Of a stretch of 64,000 nucleotides of DNA, positions 13,221 to 24,813 are shown one piece after another. Position 1 is the stretch's first letter. Every line of letters starts with the position of its first letter. The notes beneath the pieces were generated by a model. The model saw only the letters and a program-made list of their open reading frames with translations. It was not told the DNA's origin and did no database searches. The stretch lies in NCBI RefSeq assembly GCF_014633365.1, contig NC_068347.1, forward strand, positions 26,452,493-26,516,492. The letters are read 5' to 3'. Made by a program: the position numbers and the translations under genes. This stretch comes from Diospyros lotus. Its lineage: Eukaryota; Streptophyta; Magnoliopsida; Ericales; Ebenaceae.

Positions 13221-15179
13221 TTTCTTTGGGGGTGGAGGGAAAGAGCAGCAGGAAGAAATGAGACTTGATTTTCTATCAAAGGCTTATCAGAAGAAGACAA
13301 ATGCAGTTCATGCCCATGTGGGTTTTGAAGGGCCTTTGGGAATGGGGACAAAGGGGTAGTTGGCATTGATAGGGCTTGGGGAAGCTAGATCGTGCTTTTG
13401 GATTTGCATCAGGTGGTCGGATGATAAAATTAATATAGGTTCTTCAAGAGAAGAGGCCCATCTCAAGGTTCATGTTTTCTTTTTTTCTTTTTCTTTGGCC
13501 TTCGGATGGAGGCCTGAGATTGAAGTCCTTAGCCTTTAATGGTCATTTTAAGCAGGGATTAGTAAGCTGAAAACATGTAATATTAGCTCCTTGAGGTTTG
13601 GTATTATAGTGACGTGGAACCAAGAACAAGAACTAAACTAATTATCAATGTTGTCAAAGAATACATCCCAAAAGAGATGTAATAAACTCTAATGGAAACA
13701 TAATAAGATATTAACTAGGAAATAAAGATGTAAAATATGTTACTTTTTGTTAGAAAACCATAATAGTTTCTATAGTAGTTAGAGAAAACCTGAATTGAAA
13801 CAAATATCAAATATCTTGCCAAGAGGTACGATGACACTTCTTGAAGATAGTAGGAGCCTCCCACCACGCAAGGGATCCAGCAACTCTATCTCCAGGATTC
13901 AACTTAACTTGGATTTGATCCCACTGTCTCACAGTTTTGCATTAACTAATAGGAACCAAGTACTTCTCAACCTCAGATCTAGATGCCCAATATGTATTAG
14001 TATATATATGTATTTTTATGAATGCCTTAATATTGAAAGGAAATCCTTTGGACTTCTTAACTAATGCCATTTGAATGCCTTCTCAATTTCTAAATTCTTT
14101 TGGAGTTCTTAATTAATTTATAACTTCTCTAGTTAATGTTAAGTCTTAATGTATGTCTCTTGAGTGGGGAAGCCTACTGGATTTCCAACTCATTAATTCT
14201 AATCACTTAATTTAAATCATTTTCCAACACGTCCTATACTTGCACCTAGAATAATATCTCTCAAAATATTCGCTTCCATTCCTCTATCAATGAGCTATCT
14301 CCTTCAAGGTTGGGAGTGACAATAAGTCTTGTTTCTGACTGGAAGGCTGCTGCCGTCACAGGCTGCTACGTGAATTGTTTTTGAGTTTATTTAGTGACTT
14401 ATTGTAGCCAGGGATAAAGTGGCCGCTGTGAGCAAATGCTCTTTTCTATCTCTAGAAATTCCAGTTGCTGCCCTCTTTTCAGACATGATACTTTTAGCTA
14501 CAGAAGTCCTCGAAATATCTTTTGAATTTTTTGGACAATCATTTAAGAGTGAGGCAAGGAGAGGATAGATGTGCTTGGTATCCATCAAGACAATATCAAG
14601 CTTGGAACATGTCCCTTTTTTGTGTTCCATGGCACATTATTTAAAGAGCCATTGGGCATGTTGAATCTCAGTTTTCTCATGTTAAGGAAACCATTCTCAC
14701 CTCCCTTTTTAGTGGCTTTGGGATCCATTTTACTAAATCTTTTTTTTTTTTTTGTCTTCTTCATGATTTGTCTTGGTGCATAGTTTGTTCTGCCCTGTGG
14801 GGATAGGGTTTGCACCCAGTCCGGCTGTTTATGGTTCTGGCATACTGTTATCTACTAAAAAAAAAAAGTTATGTTCAAACCAACTATGTTTTGCAGGCAG
14901 CTACTATGCAATGAAAGTAAAACTTCGTTCTTTACCAAGCAAAAAAACAAAAATCTTGTTCTTTTTTCTTCCCACCTAATAAATGATGGAAAATCTCATG
15001 CTTCTTAGAACTTTATCCACCATGCATTAAAACTTCAATTGTGCTCTATTGAACACGAGCAATTCTATATTGCCCGAATATCTCATACCGAGAGCTTACC
15101 AAAACCAAATTTGCGCGATATTTTGACTACCAAATTTGCGTGATATTATCAAAAGACGCGCCAAGGTTTTATCAAACAA
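13221..15179. other. Non-genic stretch
   Basis: No supported gene. It is a mix of AT-rich sequence and short open frames without recognisable domains. A poly-T run lies at about 14742-14753. Confidence 0.5.
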
Positions 15180-15560
15180 AACGAGCCTCCTCCTTCCTCC
15201 TTCAAGCAGAGCCTCCTTCACACAGCCTCCTTATTCCTCCTTCAAGCACAGTCTTCTTCCTCCTCCTTCCTCGCCGACTGCCTCCTTCTTCCTTCTTCCT
15301 TCTTCCTTCTTCCTCCTCACCAACAGCCTCTCGCCACCACTGATTTGAAATCTCCACTCACCTACAGTCGGACTGCCTTCGCCTCCAACTTTGCAATATT
15401 TTCAAGCAAGGCACAACCTCCTTCCTCCTCGCAGATAACCTCCTTCTTTCTCCTTTTTCGCCGACAGCCTCCTCCTTCCTCCTCGCCGACAGCCTCCTTC
15501 TTCCTCGCTGACAGCCTCCTTCTTCCTCCGATCACCGACAGCCACAACCCGCCACAACCT
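15180..15560. repeat. CT-rich minisatellite
   Basis: Irregular tandem repeats built from CCTCCTTC and TTCTTCCT blocks. The clearest units, at about 15465-15545, repeat the phrase GCCGACAGCCTCCTTCTTCC every 25-30 bases. Frames through it give Ser/Pro/Leu-rich peptides in several registers, as expected of a pyrimidine repeat and not of a gene. Confidence 0.75.
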
Positions 15561-15686
15561 TCCAGATTATCTTATGAAAAACGTTAAAATGCCAATAACT
15601 AACCAGCACAAACACTTGAGAACAATCGGGTGAATCTGAAAAATTAATCGGCTAAAACAAATACAAATAAATATTTATTTTAACTC

Positions 15687-15938
15687 GTGCCTTTAATTAA
15701 TCTAACAAAAGGATCGAGGATGGCCAGAACGCTCTCGACTGCTGGTACTCTTCTCTTCTCCGTGGTTCTCTTTTATTTTTGGCTCCTTTCTGGATCAGAT
15801 CTTGCTGAGGGTTTTGGGTCTATGCATCTGCTGTTCAGAATCCAAAGTCTACCACAAGGTTCCTCCTGCCTTGTTCTGTTCATCACAACCCTCATATTTC
15901 TTAAATCTTCAACCAGTAATTTATTGATGTGGCCTTGA
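15687..15938 (+). other. Possible gene fragment with hydrophobic N-terminus, unidentified
   Basis: An open frame contains MARTLSTAGTLLFSVVLFYF from an ATG at about 15721, continuing WLLSGSDLAEGFGS. This could be a signal anchor or the start of a membrane protein. I do not recognise the family. Downstream, up to about 16160, other frames contain plausible peptide stretches such as NEVRYENWTVINGDHVKLA, but I could not join them with good splice sites. It may be a broken gene copy or chance open sequence. Confidence 0.2.
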
Positions 15939-16422
15939 ATTCCTAATCTTCTGCAGTTGATTTCAAATGAAGTCCGGTACGAAAATTGGACTGTTATCAA
16001 TGGTGACCACGTCAAGCTCGCTAACAAGAAGGAGTTCTTGAGAGAAAGAGGCCATTGTCTCCGGGCAAGATTCGGTGGAGCTATCTGCAGCTTGTGGTTC
16101 AAACTCTTGACGAGCCCATGAACATGATGGGGAGAAAACATTCGGGGGAAAACATTCAATGGCAAATTTGCAATATTGTTGAGGGGTTAGGGGTAATTTT
16201 GTCAAACAAATTTACTTTGGTAAAGCCGTCGGGAAGAAGAGTCGGGCAGTGTAGAATTGCTCATTGAACACACTCTTCCTCCCTCCCCCACACAACCCCC
16301 CTTTAAAGAAAAAGAAAAAGAATGCATAAAAAGGAAGCCTTTGTACTCCCACCAAAAAGGAACACCACAGTTCAACAATTTACTTTCACAACATATAAAA
16401 CATCAAAAGACAAGAAAACTTT

Positions 16423-16653
16423 TGTCACACTCCTAGGGGTAGTTTGGTCCATGTTCCTGATTTCTATATTTTGTCTATAATTTTGTCATGCAATTAGGGG
16501 TCCTCAGCAGTTACGAGGCTGTACTACAGTAGGGCCACCTTCTAGAAGGACCCTAACTGTCTATATATATGTAAGGGCCACGCCCAAGGAAAGGCATGAA
16601 TGAGAATATTCTGATCTTTTCTCTCTCCTTTATGTTATTCTCTCTCTCCTCTC

Positions 16654-16696
<43 letters not shown>

Positions 16697-16830
16697 ATAA
16701 CCAAAGAATTCCTTCTAGAATTCTACTGATATTCCTTGTCAGTCCCTCCGGTACTGATAGCTTTAAGGGTGAAGGAACTCAGTTTTCCAAAAGTTTGAAC
16801 TTACAGGGTAAGAATATAGTCTACAAAATT
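16423..16830 (+). mobile_element. LTR-like sequence, probable retrotransposon remnant
   Basis: The segment runs from a TGTCACAC start through a TATATATGTAAGGG promoter-like site at about 16562. It then has ATGAATGAGAATATTCTGATC and a long CT microsatellite (about 16657-16695), a layout common in plant LTRs. No matching target duplication was found, so the ends are guesses. Confidence 0.25.
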
Positions 16831-17037
16831 TCTAGTTGCCATTTTCAACCCAAAAAAACAACACAAATGGGGAAAAAGGTGTCCCATCAGAACATTATGA
16901 AAGCATCATAGACCATACCAATTGTTGAGTTAATGCATATAAATGTCTCCATATAGATCTAAGCATGCCATCCAACCACCACCTTTTGCACAGCAACCAC
17001 AAACAGTAGAATTAAAGAAAACAAGAATACCATTAAA

Positions 17038-19878
17038 TTAAATTTCTGGCATACTTATTGGTATTTCTCCCAGGGACATGTATATTGAGTCATCGTCACC
17101 AAGAATCCCCTGAAATGATCCATAAAAACTCAGTTATTCAGCAGTCATAATTAAGATAGATAACAAATGCACCAAGAAACTACAAGATAATATCAATTCA
17201 CTGATCCCTGGTCTAACATAATGCAATAAGAAACTTCAAGCTATGATTCACAAGTCCACATAATCTATATCAATATGAAGAACCGTGAATCTGTTGATGC
17301 AAACATATCCACAAAGATCAAAGCAAATGACCACTAAGCCAGCACATAAGCACATGTAATGCTGCCAGTTAACAAAAAAAGCATTTCCAGCAGGTTGCTA
17401 CGGTACCTACCTCTCCATTATGAAGGGCCATCTCATTGTGTATAGAAATGTCAGCTGGTACAGATGAACAATTGGAGATATCAGTTCCAAGCAACTCTGA
17501 GAGCATAAGCCCATAACCATCCTGAACATCAGGCATGCCATTGGGATTCTGTGCATGATCAGAAAAGACCTCCAAACCTGTATATACAGTTTCTCCCCTG
17601 TACGAAGTGATTATAATTTTAGGAGAGAACTTGTGTAGTTGAGCAAATAAAGAATTGACATAAATCCCCAGATGCAGACATAAGGATGAACTTAAAAGGC
17701 AAGCAGAAAACAAATCAAACTAGAAGTGAACCCTGTCAACTTTTATTGTCAATACAAACAGTAAGCATAGGAAAATGATAGATTTTTCTTTTCTCTTTTG
17801 GCTTGGGAAATGATAGATTTTTCTTTTAATAAAAATGGACAAGAAACATAGTAACTAGTAATGGGAATTTTAGGCTTGGTGTTGTTGTAGTGGAAAGAAA
17901 ATTAAAACGGAGAAGGCACCATAAGAGAAACATACTTCCTCTCTGAGTTACTGAAGACCTTGTCTGCTCGTTCAGAATCATTTTCCAAATCAATCAACTC
18001 AACCTCTTTGCCATCTGAACCATGCCTACCGTACTGAGCAGATAAGTCACAGTTATTACTTATGGATAAATCAACACCAACCACTGTTGTTGCTTCTTTT
18101 TGTCTTTCTGGAATAGACGGGAAAATAAGAATGGGATTAGGATCAGTGCTTTCATTTGCTTCAGAAGTTTCCATAAGATTAAGATCGCAAGTCTTAAATG
18201 AACTTGGAAAAAGTTGCTTCTCTTCTGTATACTCCATGCATGGTCCAGCATCACCTCCCTGAAAAAGAGAAACATCCAATGGCCTATCTTGGTCCGTGGC
18301 CAAGATCACTTCCTTGCCAAGTGAACTCGTACCTTCTTGTGAGCTCAGTTGTTTACCTTTCAAGTTAGACGTGTGCAAGTATTCATCAGTTTGAGTAACT
18401 AATGAGGGGGGCCATTCTCTTGGTTTCTTAATTCCCTCCCTGTCCCTGCTGTTATCACCGTCTTGTACAGCTCGTTTCTCACCCCTTTCCATAATCATGG
18501 AGCTGCTACTTCCAAACCCAGGTGGCCCCTCAAATGATTCTTGCTGGTTCACGAGAGACATGTCTGGGAAAGAATGAGACTGAATGCATTTTCCTTCTTC
18601 ATTGTTGATGGGACCTATTTCTCCAGCTTCCTCTGCAGATATGACAGGTAACTCCTTTGCTATACTAGAATCAAGATGTTTCGAACTTCCAACTTGACTT
18701 GACGATGCATCAATTGAGGAGCAACCAACAGAAACATTATTAAGGGGAACCTCAGTTTCAATTGGAGGACCCATTTCATAATTCTGTCCTCCTTGTTGCA
18801 AAGTATGATTATGTTCCTCCTCACTGACTGGAACTGAATTAACTTTCGAACCCTTCGTTGTCAAGGAAGAGCGGGTTTTTGTAGGCACTTTGGCAAATCT
18901 GCAAAGACTTAACAAATTACCAGAATTCCTATTCATAGAATCACCCTCCCCTACAGAATGCTTAATGGGTATATCCTCCAAGGCGTTTTGTTTCCCAGCC
19001 TGGTCACTGCCTGTGCTGTCCTTCACCTCAATGGTCTCTTCATTTGAGTATTCCACATTGTCAGACCTCTTACTGAATTCCAAATCAGCCTCAGTCTCAG
19101 ATGGGGGCTCTTCATCAATTACAGAACTCAGTTTTGTGACTGTGCCATCCTGGAGCTTCAAATGCTCAAGCATGGACTCTGAATCACCGACAGCTTCCTT
19201 TTTAGATGCTATTTCACTTGAACGTGACTTTTCATTACCAGCTTGTTGCTCTTCCTGATATCCACTTGACGTATTATCCTCGCCTTCTATATCTGGAGAA
19301 GCCCTGGCTTTATCTGACCAGGAACTACTCCTTGCCATTTCTCGGCCCCAATCTGAGCCATAATTCCTGATGGATCCCATCCTCCTTCGACCTCTCATGT
19401 AATTTCTAGACCCAGTTGGATTATATTCATCAGAAAACCTTCTCCTATCGGGCCCTGAATCAACCACATTTCCCAGACGAGCAAAAGCAGTGGTTCTGCC
19501 CTCAGGAAGAAGATGCAAGCCATCTGCTTCCTGCTGCCTAAACCCCTGAAAATCCCCTACCTGGTTCTTCAAACTGCCATTTTGCCACTTCCCAGAGAGC
19601 ACATTTGGCGGCAGCATCCCCTTAGACACCAAATATTCAGTTGCTAGACGACCAGCCTCCATAAAAATGTCTCCCCGACGAGGTGGAGGCTGTGGCACTT
19701 GGAATGGTTTTGGCTGTCCCCGCCCAAAACCACGATTATAGCCCCTATACTCTGAATTATACATCCCACGACCTCTGATCGAGCTTTCAGAGGAAACCCG
19801 AGAGGCCGCAGCTACACCTCCCAATCCCATAGAAGTACCCCTATACCCATTTCCAGGACTCCTATTCCTCGGATGCAT
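17038..19878 (-). CDS. Uncharacterised conserved plant protein, Arg/Gly-rich N-terminus (733 aa)
   Basis: Three coding exons: 19878-17936 (donor GGAA/GTATGT), 17597-17411 (acceptor TACAG, donor GAG/GTAGGT) and 17109-17038 (acceptor TTTCAG, stop TAA). Exon phases agree and give 733 aa ending ISMPEI. The start is the ATG at 19878 (MHPRNRSPGNGYRG). The frame is open a few codons further up but without another ATG. The first 60 residues are rich in RG/GYNRG, as in RNA-binding or nucleolar proteins. Next comes a conserved-looking block, RRGDIFMEAGRLATEYLVSK then GMLPPNVLSGKW. An Arg-rich GRRRMGS segment follows, and the rest is acidic, Ser-rich and probably disordered, with EGPPGF and KKPREWPP motifs. 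No enzyme domain or membrane segment is seen. I recall similar unnamed proteins in many plants. A nuclear RNA-related role is only an inference from composition. Confidence 0.82.
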
Positions 19879-19901
19879 GTTTAACAACAACCAATATGAT
19901 T

Positions 19902-20460
19902 ATACAGAACAATTAGCGAGCTGAAAGCGGGTACTTTTCAAGATCCACTTCCCACAACAATCAACTAGTACACTAGGTTCAATACCTCGGAATAATCAAA
20001 AATCAACGGAAAGTCAATTCAGACCTCACAATAAAACAAAATTCCCAGAATCCAGTCAAATTCCTCCGAACTTTTTTACAGTTACAGGCAAACAATATCC
20101 AGCCAGGAGAATATTTGTCTCCAACAACCAACAAATGATATCTAAGATCTCTAAATCAGCCCCCAACCAAAGGGGTTCTTGGGGTCAGAAACCAAGATTT
20201 TAAAGTCCCAACCAGAACAAAGTCCGAAATCGTCAAAACGAAGGGTTTCCAGACAAAGATCTGGCGATCTTGATCAGAATTACGAGCAGTTACCTTCCGC
20301 AGACGCCGGGTTCCGGTTCCGGTCCCATGCCGATTGTTTTAGGGTTTCAGATTCAGTCCACAGTTTCCAGATCTAAAAAGTTGATTTCGATTCCGTTCGA
20401 GCTGATCATGATCAGCTCATCGTGATCAGTCGATGGGGTCGTTCGGGGTTTATAGACAAA
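19902..20460 (-). promoter_or_regulatory. Promoter, 5' leader exon and leader intron of the 733-aa protein gene
   Basis: On the minus strand a TATA box (CTATAAAC) lies at about 20455-20448, placing the start of transcription near 20425. A leader exon would run to 20294 (GGAAG/GTAACT donor). The intron ends at an acceptor CCCGCTTTCAG near 19920, after which a short leader stretch leads to the ATG at 19878. A perfect 20-bp palindrome, GAGCTGATCATGATCAGCTC, sits at 20399-20418, close to the predicted start site. Confidence 0.55.
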
Positions 20461-21190
20461 ATTCTCGATTTTTTCCCTTTGCCATTCCACACGGGTCAAT
20501 GGATTTGGGGGCAGAGTTTCGGTTTGGGTTTCGGTTTCGATTTCTTTTGTTTTCTTTACTTTTTCTTTTTCTTTTTCCTTTCAATAATGAAATAGATGAA
20601 TGAATTCGTATCCTCCGGTCCGGTCTCCACGATTTCTAGTTCCCAAACACAATCAGAGAGGGCTGGCCGCTAACCTGCGCCACGTGCCCACGCGCGTGCG
20701 ATTCCCAGAAGTACAATACAAGTGATGCGTATTGTCCCACCCACCCAGCCTGCCTGACTTCTGTTCTCTCTTCTGTCCCCGCGCGTCGCTATCTAGTACC
20801 AAACCGAACCCAACCCAACCCAACCCAACCCAAGCTCCTCAGGCATAAATTAAGTCACGGATAAGTGAAATATTAATACTTGACTTTTAAGGATGGTTCA
20901 TCAGTTCGATACTTAATTTAAATAAGAATTAAATATTTACTTATAATTTATTTTTTTTATTAAAATTAAAATTACAAATAATAAAATACCGCATAAAAAT
21001 AATAATCTCGAAGCGAACACAACTCAACTTTCTAATTCCATTATTGGCGGTTACAATCTCACCCACCCCTCCTATTAACCCCAACCCCAATCTTTGGATG
21101 CTTAGCTTCTAAACAAAGTAAATTTGTATTCAATTTTTAAGGGTAAATTATTAAAAGAATTATCTAAACGGTAATAAAAAAAATCAATAA
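20461..21190. other. Upstream spacer
   Basis: No gene. It holds a (CCCAA)n run at about 20807-20832 and pyrimidine-rich sequence upstream of the 733-aa gene, then AT-rich DNA. Confidence 0.6.
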
Positions 21191-21428
21191 AGGTATATTT
21201 GATTATATTACTCATAATTTAATTCTAGACAATAATTATCTATAAAACAAAAACCATCGTATCCCCTTGAAAAATGAATTCTATGAGAAAAAATTTTAGA
21301 TGTTTGTATCATACACATATTTTTCATAAAAAAATTAAGAGTGTTTGATTGTTTCTATAAAAAATATGTGTAATAATTATACATAATTAAATATTTTCTA
21401 TAGTAAATGTGTATAATCAAACACAGCC
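21191..21428. mobile_element. MITE, same family as the copy at 63696-63919
   Basis: Flanked by TAA at 21188-21190 and TAA at 21429-21431. The termini are AGGTATATTTGATT and AATCAAACACAGCC, imperfect inverted repeats. The interior aligns almost end to end with the reverse complement of 63696-63919, sharing CCCCTTGAAAAATGAATT, then ATTTTTTCATA-like, then TTAAGAGTG-TTGATTGTTT. Two copies of one family in one window support a real element. Confidence 0.7.
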
Positions 21429-21654
21429 TAATATTTAATTAGTTGGTATCAATACCTCTTAAATACTTTAAAATTTAAATAAATTCTCTTAAAATTTTGT
21501 TAAAAATATAACAATATTTATATTTAAAGAATAATAAACAACATAATTTTATAACAAAAAATAAATAAATAAAAAATATGAGGGTTACTTTGGTAATTAT
21601 GATTGGATTTTAAAAATGAAAACTGCTCGTGCCAGTTTGCAGGCAGCGCTTCTG

Positions 21655-22122
21655 GAGTGCGATTTTGTTCACCCCCTTTAATGGGGTAACTTTACCCCTC
21701 GTTAGTTTGGGGGGTAAAAAGGTCATTTCGGGGGGTTTTCACCCACCCATTCCCTTTTCTCTCTCTCCCTCTCTCCCCTTCCCTTACTCTTGCCACCACC
21801 GACCCTCTCGTCGCCTTCCACTACACTGCCGTTGCATCGCCTAGCCGCCTTTCACCTCGCCTCGTCGCTACGCCGCCTTACCTCTGCAACGCCTTGCCTC
21901 TACACCACCGCCTCACCACGCCTCGAGGCTAGCTGGAGAAGAAGAGGAAAAAAGAGAAGAGAGATGAGAGGAAATTGGGAGATTTGGAGAATAAGAAGGA
22001 AGCAGAGAGGAGAAACAGAGAGTAGAAAGAAGGAGAGGGAAGCAGAGATGAGAGGGAAGGGGCGTTAGTTTTCACGGGGGTTATTTTAACCCCCGTTAAA
22101 TGGGGTGAACAAAATCGCACTC
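21655..22122. mobile_element. Non-autonomous Mutator-like element (468 bp)
   Basis: Terminal inverted repeats of about 32 bp: the left starts GAGTGCGATTTTGTTCACCC at 21655, and the right end is its near-perfect reverse complement, ending GCACTC at 22122. The flanks are GCGCTTCTG (21646-21654) and ACGTTTCTG (22123-22131), a 9-bp duplication with seven matches. A 9-bp duplication with long termini points to a Mutator-like element. The interior is unusually GC/CT-rich for this region, with CCGCC/CCTCGCC runs and then purine-rich AGAGAAG sequence. It could be captured host DNA, but it encodes no recognisable protein. Confidence 0.75.
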
Positions 22123-22131
22123 ACGTTTCTG

Positions 22132-24174
22132 ATTAGACTTTTATTTTAATTTAGTTTTTTAATATGAGGGCACTGTGTAGTGTCCACTTTCGACCGTTGC
22201 CATTCCATCCCATCCCGACACGTTCGACCCCGTGATTCATCAAATTCAATAAATAGCGACTTGCCATTTGTCATTGACACGACGACGTATTACCCACTCC
22301 TCTCCTCTCCTCCAACCGTTTTGACATTTTTATAAACCCAAAATGCAAACAACTGATATAAAATAATTTTTATAAATTCACCATCATTTATATTAATTTT
22401 ATTTATAATTTATAATAATTATATATAATTAATAATAAATTAAATTATTATTATTAATTTTAAGTAAAAATATTATAATTTGTTATGAATTTTTTAGAAT
22501 TGTTTTTGAGTATGGCACTTTCCAAGCCTCTACAAATCATATAAAATTTTAAAATGTCTTTTATGTGTTTTGTTATAAAAAAAATTATATTAAATCTTCA
22601 ATAAAATTTGACAATTTAATATAATGTTTTTGAGTATTTAAAATTATTTGTAGTAATTAAATTTTTAATACTTAAAATCATTTTTGGGTATAAAATTTTT
22701 GTGTAAAGTTTACTTTGTTAAAATTTGTTTATAAAAATTCTTATATTTTGTATAAAATTATCTCACGTGCAGCAGTGAAAGATATTTTTTATAATTTTTA
22801 GTATTTAATATGTTATTAGTCAAGATAGATTACACCTAATACTTATAAAGTTTGATTAAGATATCTTTTAACTTGTGAAAAATAATAATTGCACGTCACA
22901 TTCCTCTTAATGTGAGAAAATGACAATTTAAATTTTAAAGTATAAAAAATGCCCTTTTATCTTTCTTTCTCTCTCTCTCATCTTTTAGTCATTTTTAATT
23001 TTTTTCTCCATTTATCTTTCCATTAAAACTCTATTTCTCTCTTTTTGTCCATTTCTAATAGTAATAGAAGTATTTTTCTCCCATTTATCTCTTATCTTTC
23101 TCTCCATCTCACATTATTTTTGTCGTTGTTTACTCAATGATAAATTTAACATCTAGATTTTGTTGGGTTTTATGTTTTAAGATCGCATTTTTTTTATTAT
23201 TTTTAAATTATTTTTTATTTTTTATTTTTAATTTTTAAATTTTTAAAATAATGAAAACGTGTGTTTCTTTACGATTTTTAAAGATACATTTTAAAAAATA
23301 AATTGTAAAGAAAACTCAAAATATTATTTATTCATATTTTATTATTGTAATGGAAAAAAATATTACAAAATTTATTAACTCTAAAATGTATATATTTTAT
23401 TAATAATATATTAACATTAAATATTTTTAATTTATTGAATAATCAAATTTATTGAATAAAATATTATTAAAAAATTATTTTCAAAATTTCAAAGAGAACC
23501 CGTTTTCTAATTTTATGTTTTGAGAAATAATTTTTCAAAATAACAAAAAGAAGGTGTTTTCAATTTTTTAAAAATAGACTATCAAAACATAAAATTGAAA
23601 ACAAATTCAAAACTCAAAATTAAAAATAAAAAAACATAACTTCATTTTTTTGCAAGGCTATAATGAAATTGTACCAAGAAAATAAAAGTGATGCCACTTT
23701 AAAGGAGAAATATGACCTTTTCTTATCTTCTTCTCTTTCTTTCTTTTATTCTTGATTCAATAGAAAAAATGATCCATGGTCAAACCTTTGCCCCATGGCT
23801 TTTTGGAGAGACAAAGAGGGGTAAGATGTAGACAATGAGAAAAAGTGATCCATGGCTCATTGGTGAGATATAAATAGAATGAGATAAAAGGAGGAGGTAA
23901 AGTAATTATTTTATATATAAGTTTAAACTTGCTAATGGATCATATATTTTTAAAATTTTATTCAAACTAAAGTTATAATGATTTAAGTCTATTTAGGATG
24001 AACTTAGACTAAACTAAATTGATTAAGCTAAATTCATTTTTATAAATGAGTTAAAAATAGACATTCATAATGAACTTGGTACTAAATTCATTGACTCATT
24101 TAAGTTAAACTTAACCCCTTACTTAATTCATGACACAAGATTATAAAATGCTAACCTAAATGTATAATTAGTAA
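22132..24174. other. AT-rich intergenic spacer
   Basis: No gene is seen. The DNA is strongly AT-rich with a pyrimidine-rich patch at about 22955-23110 (CTTTCTTTCTCTCTC and similar). Imperfect inverted repeats near 23160-23640 may be a decayed element but could not be delimited. Confidence 0.5.
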
Positions 24175-24520
24175 TGTTGTGCCAGAAAAAAATGTGAGGA
24201 ATGTTTTTCAAATGTTAGCAAAAGTTTAGCTGTGAGAGCCAGCTCGTGGCAAGGATGGCCGCAAAGGCTAGCCTTGCGTCGGCTTCGTGGTAATTTCTCA
24301 TTTTTTGTTGGATTTGACCCTATTAAGTAATCGACATGTGTTAGCGCCAAATATCCTTGAGAATTGTGCCCTATAAATACTCAACTACAGGACATTAAAA
24401 TGACTTCTTCCAATTTCTGTTAAATTTTGACACTTTAACTGCATTTTTACTGTTTTTGTGAATAGTTGTTGGGATCTGAGACTAATTTTAGTATCGGAGG
24501 GTCGTTGCGGGTCGCGAGCC
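24175..24520 (+). mobile_element. LTR remnant, gypsy-like
   Basis: The plus strand has a CCTATAAATACTC promoter box at about 24370. About 120 bases later comes GAGACTAATTTTAGTATCGG with AGGGTCGTTGCGGGTC directly after. That downstream phrase is characteristic, in my experience, of the 3' part of plant Ty3/gypsy-type LTRs (usually TTTAGCATCGGAGGGTC). No internal retrotransposon ORFs follow, so it is a solo or broken LTR. Exact ends are not fixed. Confidence 0.45.
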
Positions 24521-24544
24521 TTCTAACCCATCTTCGAGTATCAA

Positions 24545-24765
24545 CAAGACAAATTCTTGCGACAAGACCTTGTGGCGAAGACAGAACCTTGCGATGAGCT
24601 TCGTGGCAAAGACAAAACCTCGTGGCGGAAGAGCTTGCGGCGAATACCTTGTGGCAAAAAAGCTTGTGACGAACAATTTTGTGGCAAAAAGAGCTTGTGG
24701 TGAAGTCTTGTAGCAAAATTCTTGCGGCGGGCATCCTTGCGACAAACTCCCTTGAGGCAGCTTCT
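24545..24765 (+). repeat. Degenerate tandem repeat of CTTGTGGCGAA-type units
   Basis: A string of roughly 18-22 base units, each a variant of CTTG(T/C)GGC(G/A)AA plus a short spacer such as GACAGAAC, about eleven in a row. Frames through it on the minus strand give repeating Phe-Ala-Thr/Arg peptides in three registers. This is not coding. It directly follows the LTR-like segment and may be part of that element. Confidence 0.65.
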
Positions 24766-24813
24766 CTTACGGCTACCTAACTTCACCTGACACAAAGCTC
24801 GAGTGGACTTCAT

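Noticed and set aside
15773..16165. 130-codon frame on the minus strand
   Set aside because: No recognisable domain, and overlapping plus-strand frames look equally plausible, so neither strand is convincing.
19879..19890. N-terminal extension of the 733-aa protein by four codons
   Set aside because: The extra codons begin with TTG, not ATG. The first ATG is at 19878 and a splice acceptor lies about 40 bases upstream.
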